The position numbers and the translations under genes were made by a program. This document shows, piece by piece, positions 37,103 to 49,019 of a stretch of DNA of 64,000 bases. The notes beneath the pieces are model-generated. The model ran no database searches, had not been told where the DNA came from, and saw nothing but the letters and a program-made list of their open reading frames with translations. This stretch comes from Hemileia vastatrix. Its lineage: Eukaryota > Basidiomycota > Pucciniomycetes > Pucciniales > Zaghouaniaceae. The first letter of the stretch is position 1, and the number at the start of each line of letters is the position of its first letter. The stretch is from the NCBI GenBank assembly GCA_030280995.1, contig JASXTE010000008.1, positions 25,053,193-25,117,192 on the forward strand, given 5' to 3'.

Positions 37103-37954
37103 TTTAAAAATGTTGGGAAGTGGTTGGAAAGCTGTTGGAAGGCTGTTGGGAGTTCATTGTGAAACCAGATTTAAATTAATTGGACAAAGATTTGGTAATC
37201 AGTTAGACCTAGGTTCAACCAAACTCAATCACAGGTTTCTTGGAGCTTGGTGATTACTTTGATTTTGAGCTGAGCACAGATTGAGCAAAGCTTGAACATA
37301 TCACTTAACATATCATAATATTCACTTTCCCATCTTGTGGAAAGCAAAATTTGATATTCGTTCTAAGAATATCTACATATATTTTCTTGCCAAGTTGGTA
37401 ACAGAAGGTTAAACTGTAGTATCTCAATTATTACACTAGACTACATAGATATTTGATAAAACATACAATTCAAATCAATTTTAATATTATTGAGATCACC
37501 ATAAGTGTCTTTCCAAAGACTTACAAAAAGTATGTTAGTATCAAGATATCGTTCTAGGTAGTAGTTTCAATTTGGATTTTGAACTGACATCTAAAGCATT
37601 TTACTATTAGACAGAAACATAAATAAGTGTAATAAGAGTGAAATTATTCTATTTTGTGATTATAATGTAACAATAATGCACATTTTTATTGAGAAAATTT
37701 TTCTTCCTCCACAAACCAAAATTTACTCTATAGGCTCAAGATTTATTTTTAAGACATATTATTCATTTCAGTTATCATTGATTTACTTCCAATATTTATT
37801 AAAAAGATAATAATAATACATGTGAAAGAATTATGAGCTTAGCATAGCATATGCTAAAAAGTTATTTTGTCGTTTTATTCAAAACTGATTCTTCATTTTT
37901 TGCTTCAATTCATCTTTTAACAACCACTATCTTCAGATACTATTCTTACTTAAT
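37103..37954. promoter_or_regulatory. Left subterminal region and SNF2 promoter region (copy B)
   Basis: Non-coding. The first 220 bp are less AT-rich and contain repeated words (GCTGTTGG twice near 37130-37150, TTGAGC/GAGCT words at 37230-37290), a pattern expected of CACTA subterminal protein-binding regions. The rest is AT-rich leader up to the SNF2 ATG. No TATA box can be singled out. Confidence 0.4.
37275..37286 (+). repeat. Subterminal motif CACAGATTGAGC, left end
   Basis: Partner of the motif at 21170-21181, in the matching inward orientation. Related words (TTGAGC, TTGGAGCTTGG, TTTTGAGCTGAG) occur just upstream at 37230-37275. It may be an accessory-protein binding site. Confidence 0.35.
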
Positions 37955-40383
37955 ATGTCAAGTCTCAGATGTGTTGGAAAGTTCTCAATAACAATCGATC
38001 AAATTTATATGAATGTAATTTCAAGATTTCAAAACTCACCGACCCCCACGATTTTACAGCGAGGCCATTCGAATGTTCATATTTTTGGACTATTTGAAGA
38101 AAGAAAACCAACCCTTGTTGGTAATCTTTCTCAAGTGCAGAGTCAGCACATTGGACCACTATTGGGTGACATTGGCTCTGGATCTCACCATTTAAACCAA
38201 AGAAGTGCCTTGAATCCTATGAAGCCTTTCTATTTTCATGCTTACTTGGTTCCAGTTTTTGGTAATCAGTATCAACTTTGGGGATGCCTCTTTTCTTCAA
38301 GTACACTAATCAGTCTTGCTAAAGAAGCATTTTCTTCTGCACAAATCGATTTATGTCCAATCCTGAACTACGACTCCACTATCTTTTTTAATATCCCGCA
38401 TGTAATTTTTGAAGGCTCTTTCCAAATATCTCAGAGTACTCAAGATTGGAAAGCTGATCAACTTATCCGAGGAATCAAAACAGTTCTCAAAACACATCAA
38501 CTTCAAGCAATAAATTTTATGATTGACAATGAACGAATGTTAAAGGAAAAGTTGGATATCATGTGGAGGCACCAGGACAACCATTGGCTTAGAACTGGAT
38601 TCGATGACTATAAAGATCAGTTTCCTAACAATCAATTGCGGCCTGAAGGAAACGGGTCAATACTTGCTGATGATATGGGTTTGGGAAAGACACTTTCAAC
38701 TCTTTCTCTTATAAGTGCAACTCAAGGTGAAGCAAGACAATTCCAGGTATCAGAAAATCAAGAAGGTATTAATCGGAGTTCAGCCACACTGATTATATGC
38801 CCCCTGGCAACACTATCGAATTGGATCAATGAAATAAGTGTGCACTTTGAAGATAATGCACTTCCTTTCAAGGTTCTTTATGGGAAGGATTGTCAAAATA
38901 CTAATGTCAATGAGCTACAGGACACTGCTATTGTTTTAACGACCTATGAAATAGCTAGCCCAACGATGTCAAAAAATCAAAGCCAAAAAAAGATACCAGT
39001 GACTCAAATGCTCTTTTGGTATAGAGTTGTTTTAGATGAAGCTCAGTTAGTGCCCATTTCTATATCTAAAACTTAAAACTTAATTTTTATTATCAATTTT
39101 TATAAATATTCTTTTAGTTACATTAAAAATCCTTACTCGCAGAGGGCTCAAACAATATTTGACTTGGAATCCCAACACCGACTATGCTTGACTGGAACTC
39201 CACTTCAGAACAGGCCCACTGACCTTCAAAGTCTCATATTTTTTCTTAGAATCGAAAAGTGGCAAGAAGACTGGTTATGGAAGAATTTCCTTTTTCCAGG
39301 TTTGCAAAAAGGAAAGGCTAATTCTATTAAATCAATCAATCACTTAATGAAAGTCATAAGCCTACGTAGAACAAAGGATGCAATTTTGTCTCTTCCAAAA
39401 AAGATTCAAAGGGGGATATCGGTTCAATTAGCAGATCCATGGAGGTCTAAACTTGATGTGCTTCAAGAAGGATTCACTGAGCGATATGGGCCCTCCAGAA
39501 GCACTGACTTCCCTTGGGACTCATCTGAGTTTCTAAGAGAGCTGATGATTTTAAGAAAATTCTGCAACCATCCAATCTACAAAAATCTGGATGAAACTCC
39601 AACTTTTGATTTCACCTGGCAGCATTCCGCAAAGATTTGTCATCTTATAGGCCACTTAAAAAACTTTTTGTCTGGTGAAAGGGATATAAATTTTCCAAAA
39701 GCTGTTATATTCTCCAACTTTGCAGACTTTTTGCAGATGTAAGTGATTCTATAATGAATTTTTTTACAAAATTGTGTTGGCTTATTAAAAACAATTTTCT
39801 AATATTTCAAAATAGAATAAAAATGGCTTTAGATGACCACAATATTAGGTATACCCAGCTTACGGGTGAACTCAGCCGGACAAAGCGAGACAAAAATATG
39901 CATGAATTCCATTTTAATAAAAATTGCCAAGTTTTGGTTGGAACGATTCAGGCTGCAGGAGTGGGTATAGATCTCAGGTGTGCTCAAAATGTATATATAA
40001 TGGTGAGCTCAATGTCTTTTATTTCATATTAAGAACAAAAATATTAAATTTTTTATATGTTCAATGTTGAAATAGGAGCCAAATTGGAATCCAGCAGTTG
40101 AGCAACAGGCTGTTGATCGGCTGTATAGAATGGGGCAGCAAAATGAAGTAAATGTTTTGAATTATTTTGTACAAGGAAGTATAGAATTCAGCATGTATAA
40201 GATTCAAAGGAAAAAAATGGAGCTAACAATGTAAGCCAAATTTCATTTCTATAAATTTTAATGATAATAGTAATCATTAAAATTATGTTTTTGTTTTCAA
40301 GGCTAAGTGTCCCAAACAGTGGAAATGAGGAGTATGAGTGTGCAAACCTATTATTAAGGGAGTTTGTCAATCACTCACATTAG
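37955..40383 (+). CDS. SNF2-family ATPase, HLTF/Rad5-like without RING
   Basis: Exons 37955-39045, 39118-39738, 39816-40002, 40076-40230 and 40302-40383. All phases match, giving 711 aa with no interruption. Motif I is ADDMGLGKT (about 237-246), Ia IICPLATLSNW, and motif II is created by splicing as DEAH (about 361-364, GCTCA joined to T) followed by YIKNPYSQRAQT. Motif III is LTGTPLQNR (about 388). The C-terminal lobe has VIFSNFADFLQ, AAGVGID (about 617) and AVDRLYRMGQQNEV (about 640-653). Only about 45 residues separate FCNHP from the second lobe, so there is no RING finger as in Rad5/HLTF. The N-terminal 130 residues weakly recall a HIRAN domain (VGNLSQVQSQHIGPLL). Expected role: DNA-dependent ATPase that remodels nucleosomes or strips protein from DNA. 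It is the first gene inside the left TIR. Its 3' end overlaps the end of the minus-strand gene by about 17 bp. Confidence 0.88.
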
Positions 40384-41488
40384 AGGAACAAAGAATTTCA
40401 AGGAGAGCAGGTAAATTTATGGGATTTTGAGGATTTAAAAGTCTGAGTTGTTGAGGATTTAGAGATGCAAGATATAAGGGAGAATAACAGTCATTCAGCA
40501 AACCCCGGGGGACATGAGAAGGATTAAGGTTAGGGGATAATGTTGAAACCAAACTGATTCTTTTGTACAAGGCCAAGTCCTTTAGCACACTGCCAGAGTA
40601 GGTTGAATTATCTCGAATATCAAAGTGTTGTCGGTCAAGATATTGTGCAACTTTAGAAAAATCTTCAGACCTCCATTGCATTAAGATACGTCTTAACGAT
40701 CCATCATTATCAATTTCGGTGTCTGAACAACTTTTGATGTTTGTGAAAAGGTTGTGATAAGTTTCACAATGTGGAAGTTGTTTAAGAAGTTTAGTTTGGT
40801 TAACTGAATTCTAAGAATCTTTGTTATTTGAAATAAAGGTCATAAATAAAAACGGTTGAAAAAAAAGGGATTTTCATACTTTTTTTTTTATTCTATATTT
40901 ATGCTTTCTCACTTTGATTATTTCTTGAGAGCTATGAGAATCCTTCCCAAGTCTTAATCTATCAGCATGACCTAAAAACCAACGGTGAAGAACTCCTACT
41001 TGATTTGAGAAGCTAATTTGAGTTGAGTCAATTGGATATGCAATCAAATTATTGGTTTTTAAGGCATTGTCCCAGTGTTTAATGAGAATATTTGCCAAGA
41101 CCTGGTTCCATTTGTCAAACCAATCTAGGTTCCAAGCGAAAGTTGATCCTGGGAAACCACACATGCGAAGGTGCTCAATAAAAGATTCACGGAAAATTGG
41201 TGGAAACTTTTCTGAAACCGCTGAATTTGATTCTGGATGAGGTAGTTCAAAGGAAATGTTGCAAGAATTCATGTCGAATGATGAAAATCTGTCTAATTGC
41301 TCTTCAGTAGGGTTTTGTTTCCATCCATTTGATTCTGGTGACATATCCAAAAGTGAACAACAAAAATTGTGTATAGATCTACAAAAGTGAGAATTGAATG
41401 GAGGCAAAGTCTCATTAAAAATTATATTAAGTGTTCTTGTGTTTGTGGGCAGGTTTCCATGAGGAAAGTAAGAGCTACTAGGGTTCAT
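40367..41488 (-). CDS. Transposon accessory protein 2 (uncharacterised, paralogue of accessory protein 1)
   Basis: Minus-strand exons 41488-40880 and 40810-40367 with intron GTATGA...TTCTTAG, phase 0, giving 350 aa. The central region (RESFIEHLRMCGFPGSTFAW, then DKWNQVLANILIKHWDNAL) aligns with the WNQVMGS region of the gene at 46369. The C-terminal LLNDCYSPLYLASLNPQQLR aligns with LPKNCYSATFLQGLSVNE. A (H/R)RW-type LHRWFLGHADR helix and a basic KVRKHKYRIKKK tail of exon 1 suggest nucleic-acid binding. The function is not established. It is divergent from the transposase (1.07 kb shared upstream region) and convergent with the SNF2 gene. The frame is intact, unlike accessory protein 1. Confidence 0.75.
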
Positions 41489-42563
41489 AAATAATTAGAT
41501 TAAGAAAGTGTTCAATTAAATTAAACAAAGAGGAAGGATAAATTGTTGAGCTCCAAAACTTTATGATCAAAGTTGATTTAAGGAGAAATATCACAAAAAT
41601 TAAGAATAAGAAATATTTCAACTTTATGGAATTATAATATGCATAAATTATATTTTTATATGCAACTTGAACTCAAAAGGAATGGTATAAAATAAAGAGA
41701 ATGATTATGTGATAAAAGCAGACTCATTTAAGAAACGGATTTTTTTTTCTTTTCAAAAAATTCTTCCACAAAAATAATTTGTTAAATGTGAGGCTATGTT
41801 CATTTTTTGATTACCAAAAAATTATTTTTGGTCCAATATGATAGTAATACATATTCTTTTGAGTAATTTTTTTCAACCTGAATAAATAGACTAGAGTGTC
41901 ACTTCATCGCATTTATGTATGAAAAGTTATACAAGGTTTCAGCTTTTATGTAATTCTTTAAGGGTTACACTTTTGTAGCATCTATTATTTGAGTATTTTT
42001 GATTTTTTCTTTATAGAAAATTCTACCTAGTACAGACCAATTTTCAACTTGAAAGAAATATGTTTGTGATTGTTTTTTACAAAATATTAAACTTATTTTT
42101 GGGTTTAACTTTGATTTTTGGGGTAATTTTTTAAATAATTATGTTAAAAATATGGATTACTTTTCTTATAGTCCATAACTAAGAATTTTTATCAAAATCA
42201 AATAATTATAGGGTAGTTAGATATAACTCAGAAGGCATTTGATAGAAAAATAATTAAGATGCTTGTGCGTACAACAGAATTTTTTCTATGATAGAAAATA
42301 TTCTGATAAACATGCATGCATTGTTTTACAAATGCAGAGAGTATACAGAATACAAATAAAGTAGACTGCATAACTTTAAATTAATATATAATTTATCCGA
42401 TTAAAAATTAAACATTTAAACTTAAATAATTTCAACACATATTCCATCATATTCTTTTGATAAAAAAATGTAGCTTATATTAGCTAGTGCCTTTCAAAAA
42501 AAGGAATACCTTCAATCGGTAACTTCGAATAGCTAACTTATTCCTACAATTATCACAATTACA
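41489..42563. promoter_or_regulatory. Divergent intergenic region between accessory protein 2 and transposase
   Basis: About 1.07 kb of AT-rich DNA with no open frame. It must hold promoters for both genes if they are transcribed. No distinct repeated operator-like word was found. Confidence 0.45.
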
Positions 42564-45500
42564 ATGCCTCCATTTTTTCATGTATGTCAATGTCAAGATC
42601 TTGGATGTGTCAATAGAAAGTATCAAACTTCTTCTGGGTCCTTTGAAGTTGGTATGGCTTTCAAAAGCTCTAATTCTTATGCAAAACATCAAGAGGAAAG
42701 AAATAGGAAGGCCCAGATGGTTATTTCTTCCAACAATCCACTTAACATTGGAGGTTCCCGCTCCACAGAAACAGTAAGCTGTATATCTATAGTTCAATGT
42801 GAGAATTAAAGTCTTTATGATGTTTCAATGATTTATTACATAGGGGCAGTTGCTATTGGGGGCAGAAGTATCTTCAACAGTCTCTAGAAACTCAAATCTT
42901 GGGGAACGGTATAGCCAAATAATTATGTGGCAGGCAGCAAAGCTTTCTCTGATTCATCATTTGAGCAAAGAAGGTTGTACTCAATTTTTGGATGAAGAAA
43001 TTAAGAAGCTCAAACTTCTAGGTGATAGTGGAATACTGGATTCTGATAGCATTGTCCGCCTGGTCCCACGCTCGATAGATACAGTTTTTAGTCGATTAAA
43101 GCTCAATCAATCATTTTTCACTAAAACATGCTGTCCTAAATGCTTTGCTCTTTATGAGTATAACTCTGAATCTCAACCATCTATACTATGTTGCAATCAA
43201 CCGTTTCTTTCATCATCAAAGCGCTATTTAAAAATGTTTGGAGCAGGACAAATTGCAGTTAAATGTGATGAAAGGCTGTATTTGATGGAGGAACATCAAG
43301 AACATGTAAAATACTTATCCCTTAAAACATTTCATCACCATTCTTTTATCAACTGGCTTAAGGAAAAGATCAAACTGTTCAAATTTGAGCTTCTGATTGA
43401 GAAGAAAACCCCTGTGGCAGAACGTGTAGAGTGTGATTTGATGAAGGATGTTTGTGATGGTTCAATTTGGAAAAACTTTCCCATAACCACTCCAGCTCTG
43501 GATAGCAATGATGATGAATATACGATAACTTCAGGCAACTTAATGTTTACTTTATATGTCGACTGGTTTAGGCCTGGTGGCAATAGGATTGGAGGTCATC
43601 AGAAGTCTGTAGGCAATATTATGATGGTGTGTATGAACCTACCTCAAGAAGATAGATACAAAATGGAAAATCTTTTTTTTTATTCTATTATACCCGGACC
43701 AACAGAACCCACAAGTGAACAGCTTAATCACCTTCTAAAACCACTGGTTAATGATCTACAAACTCTATGGGATGGTATATTGATTGAAAAGACACATCTT
43801 TATCCACGAGGCCGGAAATTAAGAGTTGCATTGTTCTCTTTGATAGGTGACATTCCTGCAATACGAAAATTGGCTGGCTTTTCGAGTCACTCTGCAAAAA
43901 TGTTCTGCTCTTTCTGTAATATCTCTAAAGATGAAATTAGTGAAAAGAATGTGGGAAATTTTTCATTACGGAATCATGAGGATCATATGTGCTGGGCAAC
44001 AAAGTGGAAAAATTCTAAGTCACATTGGGAGCGTGTATCAATTGTTCAAAATCATGGGGTACGATGGAGTGAGCTGAATAACCTTGAATATTGGGGTCCA
44101 ACTGAATATTTCTCAATTGATGTTATGCATTCACATATGCTTGGCAACCTAAAAGATCACAGTCTAAGCTATTTTCAAATCCAAAATGCAGCAAAAGATC
44201 TAGAAATAAAGCTGGAAAAGGATAAAAATTGGCATGTAAGAGAAGAAGATGATGATTTCTTTTCTGATACTTCACTGCACAAACATTCGAAAAAACGTAG
44301 AAGTAGCTTAAGCACCACGAATAATGATGATGATGATACAGGACACACGAGACAGCACAAGCGGCAAAGACGTACGAGTTCAAGACAGTCATCAAGTCAT
44401 CATGGACTAGATAATGAAGGATTGGGAACAAATCGATCAAGAAGCCAGAGTAGGTCATCCAGCTCCAAATTTATTCCTCCATATAGCGATGTGGCCTCAG
44501 TACAGTCTCAAAGCAGTGACAGTAGGAATTCATTGTATAACTTAAGGCAAAGAAGCATTAGCATATCACAGAGTGAAGGATCTCACTCATCAAATGAGAC
44601 AGCTAGAGATGAAGAAAATAAAAGGAAAGGTAAGGAGAAAGAAAATGAAGGTAGTAGTAATCCACGAATCACAGCAGCAGAGCTACAGGTTGTATGGAAG
44701 ATGATTGATCAAGTAAGAAGACCTTCCTGGCTAACACGAGTTCCAAAATCAGTAGGATCTAAAAAGGCAGGATCCCTCAAGGCAGCAGAATGGCACATGC
44801 TGTATACTCTCTACTTCCCTTTGTCACTTATACCCCTTTGGTTTGAAAAATTTAAAGAATCTGAATCTTCAGCTTCCTCAGCTGATAAACCAAGAGAATA
44901 TTATCTTCTCAAGTCACTTGTAACATTATGCTCGATCACCAATTTTTTGACATTAAAAAATATACAGACTAATGAGCTTAAAGATCTAGATCAATTTCTG
45001 TTAGAGTATCGTGAGTGCCTTGAAGAGGGTTGGAAGAATATTAATGCAAAGCCAAATCTGCATATCACTCAACATTATCCTGAAATGATAAAGCGTCTTG
45101 GTCCACCATCAGGTACAGCTACTTGGTCTGGAGAGCGGGTGAATCATATATTATCTGAAATTCCAAACAATCACCATCCACGTATGTAATGTTTGTAAGA
45201 AATGATTTAAATACTCAGCTGTGCTAATTTATTAATATTTACCACAGGAGAGATACCGCTAACAATGCTCAAACATTGGTATCGGAAGTCTAGGGTATTA
45301 GATCTTGGTGAAGCTGAAGATAATGATCAATGTGAGACTAAAAAAATCCATATTGATCTCGATAAACAAAACAAATGGATCCATCTAAGTATGGCATTAT
45401 TTACTAAATGGGTAAGGGCACGAATGGGAAAAGAAACTTCAAGACGGGCTTTGACACCATCGGAGAAAAGTGGGGATCGGGTAGTTGAAAATGTAGCAAG

Positions 45501-45951
45501 CATATTGATACATGGAAAGAGGTTTACTAGTTACCATCGACACATTGCTAATTCAACAATTGAATTCTACTATGGAAAAGATAGCCAGTTTGGGCAAATT
45601 GATGATCTTTTCAGATCAAAGGAAGAGATTGATCAAATATATTTAATAGTAAGTCCTTTCAAAGAGCTCCGTCCAGAAGAAACATCAAAGGATCCCTATG
45701 AGCTTTTCCCACAAGTGCATTGTCGGTTAGTAAGAGTAGCCAAAGCAACTCAAATTGTGATTAAGAAAGATGCAATAATTGGACATGCAGCTACTGTCGA
45801 GCACAAAAAAGGAATGTTTGGAATCAAAGACGAGGTTGTCACTGCCATTGGACTGCAGACAGTAGTGAGTGAAAAAATTAATCAAATTTATTTTCTGTTG
45901 ACTAACATCTTTGTGTTAATTTGGGATTGGGGAAATTTGTAGGATTGGTGA
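42564..45951 (+). CDS. CxC-Tnp2 (CACTA/CMC) transposase, complete
   Basis: Exons 42564-42773, 42844-45181, 45248-45864 and 45943-45951; phases 0, 1 and 0 match; about 1057 aa. It starts with a cysteine cluster (VCQCQDLGC) and GMAFKSSNSYAKHQEE, typical of basidiomycete Tnp2 proteins. A zinc-ribbon-like segment follows (CCPKCFALY ... CCNQPF). The Tnp2 core has YVDWFRPGGNRIGG (about 306), NIMMVCMNLPQEDRYKMENL, IIPGPTEPTSEQLNHLL, a Cys pair in KMFCSFCN, and FSIDVMHSHMLGNL (about 493), the DxMH motif. Residues about 535-670 are a Ser/Arg/Asp-rich disordered insert. The C-terminal part has the SLKAAEWHMLYTLYFPL and HYPEMIKRLGPPSG blocks. It is predicted to cut and rejoin the element's TIRs, leaving 3-bp duplications. 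The first exon is essential for the CxC and would be missed if the start were taken at 42850. Confidence 0.9.
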
Positions 45952-46368
45952 TATTTGTAAATGGTGAAAGAAATAATTCAATGCTCGATTAAAAAATGCA
46001 ATGCATCCAACTTACCTTATCATAAACCAGTGAACAATTACTTTGGTTGCTTTTATTGCGAGAGAACCCATGCTTTCAATGAGTCATTTTTATCTTAAAT
46101 GTAAGAATGAAAGAAATTAAATCATGATAATGAGAAATATGATAAAATTTTTACTTAATGAATGATCTTCTTGCTCATTCATCTACTATAAATAGTTTGA
46201 CCTTCCAACTTTAGCTGATAGCTATATATTATTCACTTTATTTTTCGACAAGAGAACATACACGTTTACAAGACTATATACATAGTATCTTTTTTTACTT
46301 TAGCTTTGATAGGTATAAATTTTAACAACTGATTATTTTTATTTTATTTTATTTTATTACAGTTCATT

Positions 46369-48028
46369 ATGGATGATAATTTTGAAGGGATGTCTGTTGA
46401 CCCAACCGATTCTGATTGTTTTCCGCCTCAACATACTAATACTGGAAATACTCCTCCACCACCCTCTGCTGATCCACCTCCAGATGCATCTCAATCTGTA
46501 CCACCTAATCCCAATCCAGGCCAAGAGTCTCATTCAGAACCAAGAAATTTTAATCTCAATCATCCTTCTGCTTCTGAAAGTGCTGATCAGCAAGCTGATC
46601 AGCTAGGAAGAGATTGGGCTAGTGAAGTATTGAGGGAATTTTTCGGAGACCAATCATCATCTGCTCAGCCTAACCAAGGAGCAAGCACAAGTGGAGCAGG
46701 TAAGTAAAATTTGTAGTGTATTCTTTTATTGAAAAATAACCAATTTAATTAACTTATTTGAATTGTTAGTGAATCCCTCAATCATTATGGGTATCAGTGA
46801 TTACCACAGACTCAATTCAGCAGAGTCTCATGAGCGAGAACGGGGGTTAAGGGCTGTAAGAGGCTTAGTTAGAAGGAATGATGTTCCCAGGAGCTCGGAC
46901 AGTCTAAATAGAAATATTTACCACTTTCTGAAGTATTGTCTTGGGGGACCAACACAAATATCAAAATATCCTGCGAGCCCAACACCTTTGGAGATTGAAA
47001 ATTGGAAAGATTGGAGCCAATTCAAACTAAAAACCATTCAAACTGTCCTAACCCAAGTCCAATCTTCTAACCGTGCCAATTCTGCAGCTGATTGACAATT
47101 TCTGATAACCAATTCTATAGCCTTCTTGCGATCCAAAATTCGACTACCCGAATTTTTTCCAGCACCTGAGCCTCGAGGACTAAAAGGAGGAGCACCGATC
47201 CCACTTTCTGTCAAAAGAAACTTAGAGCGTGAATTGCAAGAAAAAGGTTTTCGGAAATTTGCGTTTGATTGGACTTGCCGTGATTTTTCAGAATCAACTT
47301 GGAATCAAGTCATGGGAAGCATAGTATGCGACCACTGTACCAGATGGCTCACCACCTTGAATACAATCGATCAGTCAAAGCTTCAGTTCACTCAATGTGT
47401 TATTGAGAAACGGGTAGTTAATAAGGGGAAGGAGATGATAAGGTTGTTTGGGCAAGAAGAGGAAAGGGTAGCAAGAGAAAAGATTGAAAAGAGGGCAAGG
47501 GCACAAGTAAAACGTTATCGGACCAAGGTAAGTTTTTAATTTTACTTTGCTTTTTGTTATTATGAAGCTGATTTAGTTGGAATTCAGATTGCTAGTGCAC
47601 GCTACAAGTTAGCAAGAGATCTCTGCAGTGATGTGCCAGGTTTTGTTGCGCTTTTTCATGATACTAGGTGCATCTCTGATATCGAGGAAGGCCCAGCACC
47701 AGCCCCAACTGCACCTATCCGAGCTATTCCTGGATGGCGAAATCCTGAACTCAATGATTTGTTTAAAAAAATGGATAAGATGACAAAGGACTTAGCCCAT
47801 ACACCAGCTCAAAAAAAATCAGCATTAAAAACATATTCACGGTCATCAGAAAGGACAGTTGCACAAAATGGTATATTCAATGTTCCCAAATACCTCCCCA
47901 AGAATTGCTATTCAGCAACATTTTTGCAAGGATTATCTGTGAATGAACGTGAGTCACTTGGGGTTGGAGCTGATATTGATCTGGTAAAGATTCGGGAATC
48001 AATTAATAGAGCATCAACATCATCATAA
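46369..48028 (+). CDS. Transposon accessory protein 1, copy B, with in-frame TGA
   Basis: Exons 46369-46699, 46770-47527 and 47588-48028. As in copy A except for one six-codon Asn/Pro repeat fewer in the N-terminal tail (PPNPNPGQ), and a few substitutions such as Arg for His near SSN(R/H)AN and Ala for Val at GFV(A/V)LFHD. The same TGA is at 47093-47095. It lies 0.42 kb downstream of the transposase in the same direction. The substitutions between copies do not include new stops, which would be odd for a long-dead gene; copy age is too low to decide. Confidence 0.7.
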
Positions 48029-48172
48029 CTTAGGTATAACGGTGATCTTCTGTGTAATATAGCTATCTTATATTGAATTTTATGTATTCTGTTTTTTTTC
48101 AAAGCAGCTTGGTAAATGTTATAAAGTGATATGAGAGAGAGTAACATTTTATTTAAGAAAAACAAATAATGT

Positions 48173-49003
48173 CACCACGCAATATAGGGGGAGGACTTGC
48201 TAGCAAGTCCGCAACTTGAAGTCAGATGGAAATCAGATGGAACTCAGACTGAAGTAATACTGAACTTTCACTTGAAGTATCACACAAATAACAATGGATC
48301 TATATTGAAAACATAGTGAAAGTGTGAGGATAACTGAATGGAAGCCAGAAAAAATCATTCCATGAGTCTACTCAATGCAAAGTATTTTTTGAAGATCAGT
48401 GACTTTTTCTATTACCTACAACTGTTTTTACAGAATTGAAAACTATGTTTCAGCTACTATTTTATGGAAGTGAACTCTGTTCTTTGCCCGAAGAACAGAG
48501 TTCATCCTCCTATTTTCACACTCTGTTTTGTTTCAGCTAATATTTTATGGAAGTGAACTCTGTTCTTCGCCCGAAGAACAGAGTTCATCCTCCTATTTTC
48601 ACACTCTGTTTGCACCAATCTCCATCCCTTTCAATTCTATCAACACATGCTTGTCTTCCCTTCCCATGCCTTTCGCTATCCTCCCAGCCCCATTGTATGC
48701 CATCCTCTTTTGATCCCCATTTCACCCCTCTCAACCTCTCCCAGACCCTTTTCTTCATTTAAAATGCCTCGGAACCCTTAATCTTCCCTTCCAACTCTTT
48801 CCCAACCTTTTCGCTACCCCATACACCCTTCCTCACCCCTCTCTCCAGCCTTTCCAGCCCTTGTAGCCCCATTTGTGTTCAAAGTAAATTCAATACTTCT
48901 TCATGATGGTTTCATCACTTCCTCAATGTGTGCTCAAAAAGATATGAATTAGGGTTCAAGGTTGCGGACTTGCTAGCAAGTCCGCCCCCCATATTGCGTG
49001 GTG
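48173..49003. mobile_element. CACCA-type MITE, 831 bp, insertion 1 in copy B
   Basis: Orthologous to 3698-4528, with the same TGT duplication. Its outer ends read CACCACGC...GCGTGGTG where copy A has CACCATGC...GTGTGGTG, so copy A lost the terminal CpG on both sides. The first internal hairpin has TTTGCCC where others have TTCGCCC. Confidence 0.88.
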
Positions 49004-49019
49004 TGTATGAGATATAAAA

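Noticed and set aside
42850..45189. Transposase as a single-exon 779-codon gene
   Set aside because: It would start at TTG without the CxC exon and end in a read-through intron; phase-matched splice sites at 42774/42843 and 45182/45247 join conserved blocks on both sides.
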